A stretch of 64,000 nucleotides of DNA from Pseudomonas lactis (GTDB taxonomy: Bacteria > Pseudomonadota > Gammaproteobacteria > Pseudomonadales > Pseudomonadaceae), in contig NZ_JYLO01000001.1 in NCBI RefSeq assembly GCF_001439845.1, positions 372,001 to 436,000 on the forward strand, given 5' to 3'. Positions 16,592 to 28,434 of this stretch are shown piece by piece. How positions within the stretch are numbered: position 1 is the stretch's first letter; every line of letters begins with the position of its first letter. The position numbers and the translations under genes were made by a program. The notes under the pieces were generated by a model. It saw nothing but the letters and a program-made list of their open reading frames with translations, was not told the DNA's origin and searched no databases.

Positions 16592-16989
16592 GCGCACTTA
16601 TGCGAGTGGCGGCAGAGCACTGGCAGTTCGTTTCGCCTGTGCTGCGCAAGCCGGAAAACGACGCAGACTACGACGCACTGGTGTGCGGCTTGGACGAGCT
16701 ATTGAGTCTGGTGGGTGAAGACGAGGACAGCCCACTGATGAGCCTGGTCGACATTCTGAGCGACTGGATCGAAGCTTATGATCGTGAGCATCGCCCAATG
16801 CCAGTCGCCAGCGGGGTCGATGTGCTGCGCTACATGATGCGTGAGCACAACCTCACCCAGAGCGACCTCCCGGGCGTTGGGGCGCAATCAGTCGTCTCAG
16901 AGATATTGAGCGGAAAGCGCCAGCTCAACGTGCGCCAGATTCGTTGGCTGGCCGAGCGTTTCGGGGTGTCGGTGGAGACCTTTATCTAA
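16588..16989 (+). CDS. higA: HigA-family antitoxin with C-terminal helix-turn-helix
   Basis: A 133-residue protein. An acidic N-terminal half (residues about 1-75) would wrap the toxin; the C-terminal part DVLRYMMREHNLTQSDLPGVGAQ to VVSEILSGKRQLNVRQIRWLAERFGV is an XRE-type helix-turn-helix that should bind the palindromes upstream of higB. The ATG overlaps the toxin stop and is preceded by GGAAGGA; an in-frame ATG at 16570 would only add six residues. Confidence 0.88.
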   Translation: MSALMRVAAEHWQFVSPVLRKPENDADYDALVCGLDELLSLVGEDEDSPLMSLVDILSDWIEAYDREHRPMPVASGVDVLRYMMREHNLTQSDLPGVGAQSVVSEILSGKRQLNVRQIRWLAERFGVSVETFI

Positions 16990-16993
16990 GGGG

Positions 16994-18505
<1,512 letters not shown>

Positions 18506-21500
18506 TTAGTCGAGTTTGCTGGGTGGCGGCTCCGGCGCATCCGCCACTTTGCCTGCCGGAGGCTCCGGGGCGTCGGGCTTGTCGAGCGGCTCGGCAATGG
18601 TCTTGCGCTCGTCTTCGGCCGGCACCAATTTGTATTCCTGGCCGTGAAGGTTCTTCAGGTAGATCTCCATCTGCCGGAACGAGATGTTGATGTGCTGTTT
18701 CTTGAACTCACGATTGATGTAGCGGTTGACCTCGTCCAGCACCGGGTTACGGTCGCCCAGATCGCGAACATGCATGCGCAGTTCGTGGTCGAGGGTGCTT
18801 TCGCCGAAGTTGAGGAAGTACACGTGGGGTTCCGGCTCTTTGAGTACCCGTGGGTTTTCTCGCGCCGCCTTGAGTAGCAATTCCTTCACCAGGTCCAGGT
18901 CGGAGCCGTAGTCCACGCCCAGTTTCAGGGTGACGCGGGTGATGGTGTCGGTCAGCGACCAGTTGATCAGTTGCCCGGTGATGAAGGTTTTGTTGGGGAC
19001 GATGATGTCCTTGTTATCGAAGTCGGTGATGGTGGTGGCGCGAATGCGGATCTTGCTCACCGTACCCGACAGGTTGCCGATGGTGATGGTGTCGCCAATG
19101 CGCACCGGGCGTTCGAACAAAATCATGATGCCGGAGATGAAGTTGGCGAAGATCTCCTGCATGCCGAAACCCAGGCCCACCGACAGCGCGGCAACCAGCC
19201 ATTGCAGCTTGTCCCAGCTCACGCCGAGGGTGGAGAGCGTGGTGACAAAGCCCACGCCGGCAATGATGTAGGACAGCAAGGTAGTGGTGGCGTAGGCGCT
19301 GCCTTGGGCCAGGTCGAGCTTGGACAGCACCAGGACTTCGAGCAGGCCGGGCAAGTTGCGCGCCAGGGCGAAGGTGATGCCGATGATGATCGACGCGCCC
19401 AGCAGGTCGCCGATGCTGATGGGCACCATGCTGATATTCGTACCCGTGCCGCTGGTGTATTCGTACAGGGTGACGTTGTCCAGGTAGGAAAATACCGAGA
19501 TCAGGTCCGACCACACCCAGTACAGCGCCGCGATAAAGCCGCCGAGCAGGGCCAGGCGGATCAGGCGCATGGACTGTTCGTTGACCTGCTCGATGTCCAG
19601 GGTCGGCTCTTCGATCACCGCTTCGCCGTCACCGGCCTCCTTGGCAGCCTGGCGTTTGGCCAGGGCGCGGGCGTAGGCCAGGCGCCGTGCGGCAACACCC
19701 AGGCCGCGTACAAAGGTGGCTTCGATCACCAGCCAGAACATCAGTAGGTACAGGGTGTTGATCAGCCGGTCGCTGAGTTTCAGTGCGGTGTAGTAATAGC
19801 CAAAGCACACGGCAATAAACAGCGCGATGGGCAAGGCGGTGAACACCACCCCGATAGCTTTGCGAAACAGCGAGGCCTTTTCGTGGGTTGGGCTGTTGAG
19901 CAGCAGGCGGCCCAGCAGCCAGGCCATCAGCCCGTAGCAGGTCAGTACCACGGCGATACCCAGCACGTCGTCGGCCAGCGCCGCCGGTTGGTGTTCGGCA
20001 ATCGCGACCACGGCCACCAACGCCAGTACCACTAGGCCAAGTTTGCGTATCCAGCCTTGCAGGAATTCGACCTGGGGCCTTTCCCAGCGAAAGTGCAACT
20101 CCGCCACGCCGCCCGGGGCGAGGATGCGGTAGGCGGTGTAGAACACCAGCCAGGCCTGGGCGATCTGCAGCAAGGCCGCGCCCAGGTTGGCGTTTTGCCC
20201 GCGGGCGTCGATCTGCAACGCATAGCCGCACAGCGCCAGGCCCAGGGCCACGGGCATCGCCAGCAGGATGTTGATCAGGATGGCCTGCGGCGTATGCCAC
20301 TGGCTGTCGCGCTTGAAGTGGCCGATGTCCTGGTGAACCTTTTTCAGGCGCACATACAGCGCATTGCGTCGCCACAGCAGCGCGCCGATCAGCAACAGCA
20401 ACGGCAGGAACAGCAGCGGGCGTTGGGTCAGGCCGTCATACAGCTCGCTGACGCTGGACGCCCAGGGCAGGGTAGTGACCTGTTTGCTCAAGTGCGCCGG
20501 TACGGTTTCCAGCCATTCGGTGTCCAGCGGCTTGTTGCTGGGGATCCAGAACATTTGCTCGTCGAGCGTGGCGCGCAGGGTGCTGGCGGTGCTGAGCAGT
20601 TGTTTCTGGTTCAGTTGCAGGGTGATGGATTCGTTGAGCAGTGCGCTCAGTTCGCGGCTCAGGCGTTCCAGCAGGTCGCTGCGGGTGATCGCCACTTCCA
20701 GCAGGGTGCGGCGCAGTTGCGGGGTGACTTCATCTGGCGGCTGGTTGGCCAGCAGGTTGTCCACATAGGCGCTGGGAGAGGTGATCAGCTCACGCTGTTG
20801 GTTGACCTCGAACTGGTACAGGCGAATGTTGGCGATGTCGTCGGCCAGGTCTTTGTCCACGGTCAGACGCGGCAGGGCCTGCTTTTGTTTATAGAGAATC
20901 TTGGACAGCAGCAGGCTGCCCTTGAGCACGTTGATTTGCTCGTCCAGGGCCGAATCGCTTTGGGTCACGGTGTCCAGTTGCTGCTTGGTCTGCAGGTTTT
21001 TCTGGGTCAGGTCGTTGAGGCGGTCGGTGCTTTTGAGCAGGTAGTCGGACAGCTTGAGATTGTCTGCGCTTTCCTTGGCCAGGATGCTACTGCCGCCGGC
21101 TTTCTGCGCTTCGATGGACTGTTGGGTCACCGTCTGCTGGGACTGGGCCAGGCGTTTCTGGTTGATCAGGGTTTGCAGGTCCTGGATTTCTTGCTCCAGG
21201 CGTGCGGTTTTTTCCTGGATCAGGTCGTGCTGGCTGTTGCCCAGGTCTTGCAGCTGGCTGTTGCCGGCCAATTCCTGGCGGCGCAGGGGAATCAAGGCAT
21301 TCAGGGCCGCCAGTTCGGCGTTGAGCTGGTTGCGCTGGTCGCTGCTGAGGGGCTTGCCGTTGTCTTTGCCGAGCTTGAGCGTCGCGTTGATTTGCTGGAT
21401 GCGCGTCTGGCTGCTGCTGATTTCGGTCTGGGCGCGCTCGGGGCGGGTCTGGGCGGCGATGGTCAGGCTGTTGGCGTCGGCCAGCTCTTTTTGCAGGTCG

Positions 21501-21889
21501 CCTTGCTGGGTGCTGCGTTGCACCAATAACTGCTCAAGCTGCGGCACCGGCAGGCTGGCGTAGCGTTGGGCCACTGGGATAATTTTGGTGGCCTTGAGGC
21601 GCGCCAGCTCACGCTGGTTCTCATTGGTCTGGCGCGGGGCCTCCTCCAGCTGGCGCTTGAGGTCGGCCAGGCGCTGCTCGTAATCTTGCTGATTGCCCAG
21701 GTAGGTCAGGGTCTGTTGCAGGGTCGCCTGCAGCGCCTTCATGTCGGCGTCAGGCAGCTTGCGGTCGGGCAGTTTATCCAGGCTTTGCTGGACGGCTTCG
21801 GCGCTGGGCGGGTCGGCGGCGTATACGCTGCCAACACAAAGGGTCAGGCCCAGCAGGGCAGTGGCGAGAAAAGTACGCAGGGTTGGCAT
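18506..21889 (-). CDS. large mechanosensitive channel of the MscK/KefA type
   Basis: 1127 residues. A cleavable signal peptide (MPTLRTFLATALLGLTLCVGSVYA) is followed by a long periplasmic coiled-coil region (about 30-470), then about eleven membrane spans. The MscS core near residues 840-1040 includes LVAALSVGLGFGMQEIFANFISGIMILFERPVRIGDTI (pore helix with its Gly/Ala pattern) and the beta domain IVPNKTFITGQLINWS. It ends in a Pro-rich acidic tail. It is predicted to open on membrane tension during hypo-osmotic shock. The neighbouring gene is a K+/H+ antiporter, a fitting osmotic pairing, though the two are separated by about 50 bases and may be one transcript. Confidence 0.9.
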   Translation of the reverse strand: MPTLRTFLATALLGLTLCVGSVYAADPPSAEAVQQSLDKLPDRKLPDADMKALQATLQQTLTYLGNQQDYEQRLADLKRQLEEAPRQTNENQRELARLKATKIIPVAQRYASLPVPQLEQLLVQRSTQQGDLQKELADANSLTIAAQTRPERAQTEISSSQTRIQQINATLKLGKDNGKPLSSDQRNQLNAELAALNALIPLRRQELAGNSQLQDLGNSQHDLIQEKTARLEQEIQDLQTLINQKRLAQSQQTVTQQSIEAQKAGGSSILAKESADNLKLSDYLLKSTDRLNDLTQKNLQTKQQLDTVTQSDSALDEQINVLKGSLLLSKILYKQKQALPRLTVDKDLADDIANIRLYQFEVNQQRELITSPSAYVDNLLANQPPDEVTPQLRRTLLEVAITRSDLLERLSRELSALLNESITLQLNQKQLLSTASTLRATLDEQMFWIPSNKPLDTEWLETVPAHLSKQVTTLPWASSVSELYDGLTQRPLLFLPLLLLIGALLWRRNALYVRLKKVHQDIGHFKRDSQWHTPQAILINILLAMPVALGLALCGYALQIDARGQNANLGAALLQIAQAWLVFYTAYRILAPGGVAELHFRWERPQVEFLQGWIRKLGLVVLALVAVVAIAEHQPAALADDVLGIAVVLTCYGLMAWLLGRLLLNSPTHEKASLFRKAIGVVFTALPIALFIAVCFGYYYTALKLSDRLINTLYLLMFWLVIEATFVRGLGVAARRLAYARALAKRQAAKEAGDGEAVIEEPTLDIEQVNEQSMRLIRLALLGGFIAALYWVWSDLISVFSYLDNVTLYEYTSGTGTNISMVPISIGDLLGASIIIGITFALARNLPGLLEVLVLSKLDLAQGSAYATTTLLSYIIAGVGFVTTLSTLGVSWDKLQWLVAALSVGLGFGMQEIFANFISGIMILFERPVRIGDTITIGNLSGTVSKIRIRATTITDFDNKDIIVPNKTFITGQLINWSLTDTITRVTLKLGVDYGSDLDLVKELLLKAARENPRVLKEPEPHVYFLNFGESTLDHELRMHVRDLGDRNPVLDEVNRYINREFKKQHINISFRQMEIYLKNLHGQEYKLVPAEDERKTIAEPLDKPDAPEPPAGKVADAPEPPPSKLD

Positions 21890-21938
21890 AGAGACCGGTC
21901 TTGCAAAGTGAAGAATCGGGGCGTCGTTGTCCCGCAGT

Positions 21939-23681
21939 TTAGAGGAAGAGTCCGGGGCCCGGGCGACTTCCTTCGGGGAATCTGACGCCGACTTTGCCAA
22001 TCTTGTTCCCGTCCATGACGGCGACGGTCCAGATGGTGTTGTTCCATTCCACCTGGTCGCCGACTACCGGTGCACCGCCAACCTTTTGGGTAATGAAGCG
22101 GCTCAATGGCATGTCCGGGTCGATACCCTCAAGCTTGAGCCCGTACAAGGCGGAAACCGCGCCCAGCTGGGCGTCGCCTTCGAGTACGAAGTCGCCGAAG
22201 AAGCGCAAATCGAGGCCCCGTTGCGGTGCCTGGCTGAACAGTTTGCCCAGAGCCGGCAGGTTGTGTTCGTGGCCGATCACACAGAGCAGATCACCGACTT
22301 CCAGCACCGTACTACCCGACGGATGGAGCAGTTGCTGGCCACGAAACAGCGCGGCGATGCGGGTGCCTTCGGGCATTTTCAGCTCGCGCAGGGCCGCGCC
22401 GATGCACCATTTTTCCGCGCCCAGGCGGTAGACGAAGAGCTCCCACTCGCTGGTGACGTGCACTTCGAGGGCCGCCCGGGAGATCGGCGCCGGGTCTGGC
22501 GGTACGGTGACTTTGAGCAGCTTGGCCACCCACGGCAGGCTGGTGCCCTGCACCAACAACGAGACCAGCACGATAAAGAACGCCAGGTTGAAGTACAGCT
22601 GCGCATGGGGCAGGCCGGCCATCAGCGGGAACACCGCGAGGATGATCGGTACCGCGCCGCGCAGGCCGACCCAGGCGATGAAGGCCTTTTCGCGCCCGTG
22701 GAACGCCTTGAATGGCAGCAGGCCAACCATCACCGACAGTGGCCGGGCAAACAGGATCATCCACAGCGCCAGGCCCAGGGCGGGCACGGCGATGGGCAGC
22801 AGGTCATGGGGCGTGACCAGCAGGCCCAGCACCAAGAACATACCGATCTGCGCCAGCCAGGCCATGCCGTCGAGCATATGCAAAATGCCATGGCGGCTGC
22901 GCACCGGGCGGTTGCCGATCACCAGCCCGCACAGGTACACGGCGAGGAAGCCGCTGCCGTGCAGGGCGTTGGTCAGGGCGAATACGAACAGGCCACCGGC
23001 GATCACCAGGATCGGGTACAGGCCGTTGGCCAGGTTGATGCGGTTGACCAGTTGCAGCATCAGCCAGCCACCGCCCAGGCCTACCAGGCCGCCGATGCCG
23101 AATTCGCGGATCAGGTGGGTGAGCAGGCTCCAGTGCAGGCCGGTCTGGCCGCTGGCGAGCATGTCGATCAGGGTGACGGTGAGGAACACCGCCATCGGGT
23201 CGTTGCTGCCGGATTCGATTTCCAGGCTGGCGCTGACCCGCTCGTTGAGGCCCTTGCCGCCCAGCAGCGAGAACACCGCCGCGGCGTCCGTGGAGCCGAC
23301 GATGGCGCCGATCAGCAAGCCTTGAATGATATTGAGGTTAAACAGCCAGGCCGCGGCCATGCCCGTGAGGCCGGTGGTAATCAACACACCCACCGTGGCC
23401 AGGGACAACGCCGGCCACAGCGCCACGCGGAAACTCGCCACCCGGGTGCGCAAACCGCCGTCGAGCAGGATCACGGCGAGGGCGAGGTTGCCCACCAGAT
23501 AGGCGGTGGGGTAGTTATCGAAAATGATGCCACCGCCATCGACCCCGGCGGTCATGCCCACGGCCAGGATAATCACCAGGATGGGGATGCCCAGGCGTGA
23601 AGAAAGCGAACTCACCAGAATGCTCGCAGTCACCAGCAACGCGCCGATCAAGAACAGGCTGTTGATGGTCGTCGCATTCAA
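21939..23681 (-). CDS. K+/H+ antiporter of the CPA1 family (NhaP2/CvrA type)
   Basis: 580 residues. The N-terminal 390 or so form the 12-13 helix cation:proton antiporter core with [18 protein letters not shown] and [14 protein letters not shown] (the paired Asp residues of the transport site). After the membrane part come a TrkA_C-like domain ([18 protein letters not shown]...) and a CorC/HlyC-type C-terminal domain. The start is a TTG at 23681 with GGAG seven bases upstream, where family similarity begins ([12 protein letters not shown]). Expected role: K+ efflux and volume or pH control at the inner membrane. Confidence 0.9.
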   Translation of the reverse strand: MNATTINSLFLIGALLVTASILVSSLSSRLGIPILVIILAVGMTAGVDGGGIIFDNYPTAYLVGNLALAVILLDGGLRTRVASFRVALWPALSLATVGVLITTGLTGMAAAWLFNLNIIQGLLIGAIVGSTDAAAVFSLLGGKGLNERVSASLEIESGSNDPMAVFLTVTLIDMLASGQTGLHWSLLTHLIREFGIGGLVGLGGGWLMLQLVNRINLANGLYPILVIAGGLFVFALTNALHGSGFLAVYLCGLVIGNRPVRSRHGILHMLDGMAWLAQIGMFLVLGLLVTPHDLLPIAVPALGLALWMILFARPLSVMVGLLPFKAFHGREKAFIAWVGLRGAVPIILAVFPLMAGLPHAQLYFNLAFFIVLVSLLVQGTSLPWVAKLLKVTVPPDPAPISRAALEVHVTSEWELFVYRLGAEKWCIGAALRELKMPEGTRIAALFRGQQLLHPSGSTVLEVGDLLCVIGHEHNLPALGKLFSQAPQRGLDLRFFGDFVLEGDAQLGAVSALYGLKLEGIDPDMPLSRFITQKVGGAPVVGDQVEWNNTIWTVAVMDGNKIGKVGVRFPEGSRPGPGLFL

Positions 23682-23802
23682 AGGCAGTACTCCAGGGCAG
23701 GGGGGGCAGGACGCAAACTGACCATGCAGTCTGCGTGCCAGGGATTCTAACCTGTTGAATTGCTGCGCTGTCAAAAAGCTTTTGTGGCTGCACATCGCTC
23801 AA

Positions 23803-23894
23803 ATGTGGGAGCTGGCTTGCCTGCGATTGCGGTGTGCCAGGCGCCATGGGCGTTAGCTGACAGATTGCTATCGCAGGCAAGCCAGCTCCCACAA
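23803..23894. repeat. inverted REP pair between antiporter and chemoreceptor genes
   Basis: ATGTGGGAGCTGGCTTGCCT faces AGGCAAGCCAGCTCCCACAA across about 50 bases in the gap between two minus-strand genes. Confidence 0.87.
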
Positions 23895-23921
23895 GGTATG
23901 CGGTGTGAGCAAAGGCTTATT

Positions 23922-25547
23922 TCAGAGGCGGAACCTTCCGACCATCCCATTCAAATCCACCGCTAACCGCGACAACTCACCGCTCGCCGCGCTGGTCTGG
24001 CTGGCACCGGTGGCCGATTGCACCGACAAGTCACGGATATTCACCAGGTTGCGGTCCACTTCCCGCGCCACCTGGGCCTGTTCTTCCGCCGCGCTGGCGA
24101 TCACCAGGTTGCGCTCGTTGATCTCCACAATCGCCGTGTTGATGGTGTCCAGCGACAGGCCCGCGCCGCGGGCGATATTCAGTGTCGATTCGGCGCGCTC
24201 GGTGCTGTTGCGCATCGAGTCCACCGCGTGTTCGGTGCCTGTCTGGATGCTGCCGATCATGCGCTCGATTTCGCTGGTGGACTGCTGGGTGCGATGGGCC
24301 AACGCGCGCACTTCATCGGCCACCACGGCGAAACCACGTCCGGCTTCCCCGGCTCGGGCTGCTTCGATCGCCGCGTTCAGGGCCAGCAGGTTGGTCTGGT
24401 CGGCCAGGCCACGGATCACGTCCAGCACTTTGCCGATATCCCGCGACTCATTGGCCAGGTCGCCAATCAGGGACGCGGTGGCCTGCACGTCGGTACTCAT
24501 GCGTTCGATGGCGCTGACGGTTTCCTGCACCAGGTCACGGCCGTCACCGGCAGAGGTGGTGGCGTTGCGCGAGGCTTCGGAGGTGCTCACTGCGTTGCGT
24601 GCGACTTCTTCCACCGCACTGGTCATCTCGTTGACGGCAGTGGCGGCCTGTTCGATTTCATTGTTTTGCTGGGTCAGGCCACGGGCGCTTTCGTCGGTGA
24701 CCGCATTGAGCTCTTCAGCGGCAGACGCCAACTGGGTGGCGGAGCCGGCGATACGTTGCAGGGTGTCGCGCAGTTTGTGCTGCATCTTGGCCATGGCCGC
24801 CAGCAGGCGCCCGGCCTCATCGTTGCCGTCCACGGTGATCGGGCGCGTCAGGTTGCCTTCGGCCACTTCTTCCGCGGCTTCGAGCGCCTGGGCGATAGGC
24901 AGGGTGATACTGCGCGTCAGCAACCAGGCGAACAGCAAGGTCAGCGCCGTGGCAACCACCAGCAGGCCCACGACTAGGTCAAAGGCCATGTCGTATTGGT
25001 CTTTGGCGCGCTGGTTGGTGGCGTTGGCGTCGTTGTTATTGATGTCCAGCAAGCGGGTCAACACGGCGTTGACCTGCTCGGAGTTGTCCAGCAACTCGGT
25101 GTTGAGCAGGCTGCGCAGCTCGTTGACCTGATTGGCGCGAGACAGGCTCTTCATGCGCTCTTCAATCTGACGGTACTGGCCCAACAGGCGCACGTACTCG
25201 TTGTAGGCGTTGCGCTCTTCGGTGCTGGAGATCAGTTTTTCATAGATGCCCTGGGCTGTACGAATCTGCTGATTGCGCAGTTCAAAGGCTTCCAGGGTCT
25301 TTTGCTGTACGTCCGGCTCGCGGTTGGTCAGCAAGCGGTACGACAGCACGCGCAGGCGCAGGGTCAGTTGGGTGAATTCATCCAGGGCGCGAATGCTGGG
25401 CACGCTGGCCGAGGTGATGTCTTCGGTGGCCGCACGAATTTTGCTCATCTGGTTCAGCGCGAACACACCGAGCAACAACATCAAGGCGCCAATAAACGCG
25501 AAGCCGAGGAAGGCCCTCGGGGCGATATTCATATTACGAAGAGACAT
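23922..25547 (-). CDS. methyl-accepting chemotaxis protein
   Basis: 541 residues. First membrane helix near residues 11-30, a periplasmic four-helix-bundle sensor (about 31-185), second helix near 187-210, a HAMP domain ([22 protein letters not shown]), then the cytoplasmic signalling hairpin whose tip reads [20 protein letters not shown]. It relays an unknown ligand to CheA/CheW. No chemotaxis genes are adjacent, but a strong match to a FliA (sigma-28) promoter lies 57 bases upstream, consistent with co-expression with flagella. Confidence 0.93.
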   Translation of the reverse strand: MSLRNMNIAPRAFLGFAFIGALMLLLGVFALNQMSKIRAATEDITSASVPSIRALDEFTQLTLRLRVLSYRLLTNREPDVQQKTLEAFELRNQQIRTAQGIYEKLISSTEERNAYNEYVRLLGQYRQIEERMKSLSRANQVNELRSLLNTELLDNSEQVNAVLTRLLDINNNDANATNQRAKDQYDMAFDLVVGLLVVATALTLLFAWLLTRSITLPIAQALEAAEEVAEGNLTRPITVDGNDEAGRLLAAMAKMQHKLRDTLQRIAGSATQLASAAEELNAVTDESARGLTQQNNEIEQAATAVNEMTSAVEEVARNAVSTSEASRNATTSAGDGRDLVQETVSAIERMSTDVQATASLIGDLANESRDIGKVLDVIRGLADQTNLLALNAAIEAARAGEAGRGFAVVADEVRALAHRTQQSTSEIERMIGSIQTGTEHAVDSMRNSTERAESTLNIARGAGLSLDTINTAIVEINERNLVIASAAEEQAQVAREVDRNLVNIRDLSVQSATGASQTSAASGELSRLAVDLNGMVGRFRL

Positions 25548-25603
25548 GCTGGAGTCCTGGGGGAGGCGCTATCCATGCGGCCATGAGACGAGGTGTGCCC
25601 GCC

Positions 25604-25630
25604 TTATCGGCCCTGCGACTAAAGTCTTAA
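25604..25630 (-). promoter_or_regulatory. FliA (sigma-28) promoter of the chemoreceptor gene
   Basis: On the minus strand, TTAA, a 15-base spacer and GCCGATAA match the FliA consensus (TAAA, N15, GCCGATAA) with one change in the -35 box. The predicted start point is about 50 bases before the ATG at 25547. Confidence 0.7.
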
Positions 25631-25824
25631 GGGGGCGCGCGCTTTTGTCGCATCGGACCAGGGGTTGGGTGAGTTCAGGAACCAGATCGGGTAAATGCAG
25701 TCACTAAGGCTCGAAAGTGCGGCCCGGCCTTGCAACATCGGGCTGCGCGGCCAGGGATAACCCTGGCATCCGAGGTGAATTTTCTTTATCGTCACCGCCC
25801 TTTTTAAACGCCCGAGAAATCAAA

Positions 25825-26055
25825 ATGTTAGAAGCATCCCTCAGCCAATTGGAACAACTGGTCAGCGACCTCGTACAGCAGAATCAAGAACTGCTGGGCA
25901 GCAACGAATCCCTCAAGGCCGAGCTGGCCCGCGCCAAAGACGAAAACGACAGCCTGCAACTGAACCTGATGGAACAGGAAGAAAAGCACGGCGCCACCGC
26001 CGCCCGCATCCAGGCGCTGGTTGAGCGTGTGAGTGCAGGGCCTGTCAGCGCATGA
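25825..26055 (+). CDS. small coiled-coil protein, TIGR02449/ZapB-like
   Basis: A 76-residue protein that is one long predicted coiled coil (MLEASLSQLEQLVSDLVQQNQELLGSNESLKAELARAKDEN...). It overlaps the start of the ZapA-like gene by four bases (ATGA), the same pairing as the TIGR02449-zapA operon of gammaproteobacteria, so it is likely a partner in Z-ring bundling or a paralogue of that pair. The sequence differs from the canonical TIGR02449 protein as I remember it. Confidence 0.75.
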   Translation: MLEASLSQLEQLVSDLVQQNQELLGSNESLKAELARAKDENDSLQLNLMEQEEKHGATAARIQALVERVSAGPVSA

Positions 26056-26345
26056 GTGAGGGCATAAAGGTCGTTTCGATTCTCGGAGAGGATTACTCGA
26101 TCAAGGCACCGGCCGGCGAAGATCAGACCCTGATGCATGCCGTGACTATGCTCAAGGCCTCCCTGGCCGTTACCAAGAAAAAGTACCCGACCCTGATCGG
26201 TGACAAGCTATTGGTATTGGCCGCGCTGAACCTGTGCGCCGAGCAGATTGAAATGCAACAGGCTCACCAGCAGGAACTCGACCGTTACCAAGAGCAAGTC
26301 AGCGCCACGGTCGATGTGATCTCCAAGGTGATCGGTCAGCCCTGA
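26052..26345 (+). CDS. ZapA-like cell division protein
   Basis: A 97-residue protein. The N-terminal strand pair VVSILGEDYSIKAPAGEDQTLMHAVTML matches ZapA's globular head, and the rest (LVLAALNLCAEQIEMQQAHQQELD) forms the coiled-coil tail that makes ZapA a tetramer bundling FtsZ filaments. It is probably a second ZapA-like protein: in Pseudomonas the main zapA is followed by 6S RNA and a 5-formyl-THF cyclo-ligase gene, which are absent here, where a convergent acyl-CoA dehydrogenase begins four bases later. Confidence 0.8.
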   Translation: MSEGIKVVSILGEDYSIKAPAGEDQTLMHAVTMLKASLAVTKKKYPTLIGDKLLVLAALNLCAEQIEMQQAHQQELDRYQEQVSATVDVISKVIGQP

Positions 26346-26348
26346 GGG

Positions 26349-28151
26349 CTAGAACCACTCGTCTTGCATGCCCAGGCACGTATCGTCGCGTGCTTCCAGA
26401 ATCGCCAGTTCATGATGGCAGCTCGGTACTTCCCAGGTCAGGAAGTACCGGGCGGCCTGGAGCTTGCCCTTATAAAAGGCCGCGTCAGCCGCTTCCCCCT
26501 TGGCCAGCCCTTCTTCGGCGCGGATCGCCTGTTCCAGCCAGCGCCAGCCAATCACCGTGTGCCCGAACACTTTCAAGTACAGCGCCGAGTTCGCCAGGCT
26601 GCTGTTGACCTTGCCTTGGGCGAGATCGGTCAGCAGGCCAATCGTGACGCTTTGCAGCCGGTTTACCAGTTGCTCCAGAGGCTCTCGCAGTGCCGTGAGT
26701 GAAGGGTGCTTTTGCGCCCGGGCTCCGGTTTCGGCGATCAGGCGAATCAACTGCTTTAAACCGGCGCCGCCGTTCTGCGCCAATTTGCGCCCGAGCAGGT
26801 CCAGGGACTGGATGCCGTGGGTGCCCTCATGGATGGGGTTCAGGCGGTTGTCGCGGTAGTACTGTTCCACCGGGTATTCGCGGGTGTAGCCGTGGCCGCC
26901 AAGAATCTGGATCGCCAGCTCGTTGGCCTTGAGGCAGAACTCCGACGGCCAGGATTTGACGATGGGGGTGAGCAGGTCGAGCAGTTCGTGGGCGTGCTTG
27001 CGCTCGGTGTCGGTGGCCAGGGTGGTGGTGTCGTCGAACAGCCGGGCTGCGTAGAGGCCCAGGTCAAAGGCGCCTTCTACATAGGCTTTCTGGGTCAGCA
27101 ACATGCGCTTGATGTCGGCGTGCTGGATGATCGCCACCGGTGCGGTGCTCGGGTCTTTGCTATCAGGCAGGCGCCCCTGGGGCCGTTCGCGGGCGTAGTC
27201 CAGAGAGTAAAGGTAGCCGGCGTAACCGAGCATCACCGCGCCCATACCCACGCCGATGCGTGCCTCGTTCATCATCTGGAACATGCAGCTCAAGCCCTGG
27301 TGCGGTTTGCCCACCAGGTAGCCGACACAGTTGCCGTTATCGCCGAAGTTTAGTGCTGTGGACGTGGTGCCGCGCCAGCCCATCTTGTGGAACAGCCCCG
27401 CCAGTAGCACATCGTTGCGAGCGCCCAGGCTGCCGTCATCGTTGACCAGGAACTTGGGCACGATAAACAGCGAAATGCCCTTCACGCCTGCGGGAGCGTC
27501 CGGCAACTTGGCCAGCACCATGTGCACGATGTTTTCCGACAGCGAATGGTCGCCACCGGAGATAAAGATTTTGTTGCCCTTGAGCCGATAACTGCCGCCA
27601 GCCGCAGGTTCCGCACGGGTCCGAATGTCCGACAGGGAAGAACCGGCATGGGGCTCGGTCAGGGCCATGGTGCCGAAGAAGCGCCCGTCGATCATCGGCT
27701 GCAGGAAGCGCTGTTTCTGCTCCTCGGTGCCGAAGCTCTCAATGAGGTTGGCGGCACCCATGGTCAGGAACGGGTAGGACGTCGACGCGGCGTTGGCCGC
27801 TTGGAAATGCGCGAAACAGGCCTGGGACAACAGCGTCGGCAGTTGCATGCCACCTGCTTCAAAGCTGCGTGCTGCGTTGAGGAAGCCGGCTTCAAGGAAG
27901 GCGTCCACGGCGGGTTTGACCTCCGGGATCAGGATCGCCTGGCCGTTCTCATAGCGCGGTTCGTTTTCGTCGTTCTTGCGGTTGTGAGGGGCGAAGTACT
28001 TTTCTGCGATGTTGCGCGCCGTGCTGATCGCGGCATCGAAGGTTTCGCGGTTGTGTTCGGCAAACCGCTCGCGCTGGGTCAGGCCCTCGGCATCGAGGAC
28101 TTCATACAGCTCGAAAGCCAGATTGCGGGAACTGAGCAGCGTCTCGGACAT
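26349..28151 (-). CDS. acyl-CoA dehydrogenase (large, about 600 residues)
   Basis: 600 residues, the size of the long bacterial acyl-CoA dehydrogenases with an extra C-terminal helical domain (about 470-600). The FAD/substrate signature [18 protein letters not shown] and [23 protein letters not shown] lies near residues 160-215, and [22 protein letters not shown] carries the second signature. It should oxidise an acyl-CoA to the enoyl-CoA with electrons passed to ETF. No other beta-oxidation gene is next to it, so chain length preference is not given by context. Confidence 0.9.
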   Translation of the reverse strand: MSETLLSSRNLAFELYEVLDAEGLTQRERFAEHNRETFDAAISTARNIAEKYFAPHNRKNDENEPRYENGQAILIPEVKPAVDAFLEAGFLNAARSFEAGGMQLPTLLSQACFAHFQAANAASTSYPFLTMGAANLIESFGTEEQKQRFLQPMIDGRFFGTMALTEPHAGSSLSDIRTRAEPAAGGSYRLKGNKIFISGGDHSLSENIVHMVLAKLPDAPAGVKGISLFIVPKFLVNDDGSLGARNDVLLAGLFHKMGWRGTTSTALNFGDNGNCVGYLVGKPHQGLSCMFQMMNEARIGVGMGAVMLGYAGYLYSLDYARERPQGRLPDSKDPSTAPVAIIQHADIKRMLLTQKAYVEGAFDLGLYAARLFDDTTTLATDTERKHAHELLDLLTPIVKSWPSEFCLKANELAIQILGGHGYTREYPVEQYYRDNRLNPIHEGTHGIQSLDLLGRKLAQNGGAGLKQLIRLIAETGARAQKHPSLTALREPLEQLVNRLQSVTIGLLTDLAQGKVNSSLANSALYLKVFGHTVIGWRWLEQAIRAEEGLAKGEAADAAFYKGKLQAARYFLTWEVPSCHHELAILEARDDTCLGMQDEWF

Positions 28152-28267
28152 GGCGGCGTACCTTTGAAGGAATTGGCCTGAGTCTAAGTGCGCGAATGGA
28201 GGATGGGTAGCAAGATTGATCTAAGTGATAGAAGGGCAGAACGCTGGCGCAACGTGGAGCGCTATCA

Positions 28268-28417
28268 GTGTGGGAGCTGGCTTGCCTGCGATGAGGCCGT
28301 ACCAGTTCGAGATCGTTCCCATGCTCTGCGTGGGAACGCCTCTTTTGACGCTCCGCGTCACGCTTCTGGACGCAGAGCGTCCTTAAGCTGCATTCCCACG
28401 CGGAGCGTGGGAATGAT
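28268..28417. repeat. single REP followed by a different multi-hairpin repeat
   Basis: 28268-28293 is one REP unit (TGTGGGAGCTGGCTTGCCTG). 28311-28417 is another family: GTTCCCATGCTCTGCGTGGGAAC at 28315-28337 is a hairpin, GGACGCAGAGCGTCC at 28368-28382 a second, and CATTCCCACGC with GCGTGGGAATG at 28391-28415 a third, the outer two being related. It fills the gap between putA and the acyl-CoA dehydrogenase and could end putA transcription. Confidence 0.75.
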
Positions 28418-28434
28418 CAGCCGCGTTGTGTCAG

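Noticed and set aside
23803..23894. REP pairs as a possible CRISPR array
   Set aside because: Copies are single inverted pairs scattered over the window, without regular direct repeats and unique spacers.
26340..26360. 6S RNA expected after zapA
   Set aside because: Only about three bases separate the zapA-like stop from the convergent acyl-CoA dehydrogenase stop, so there is no room.
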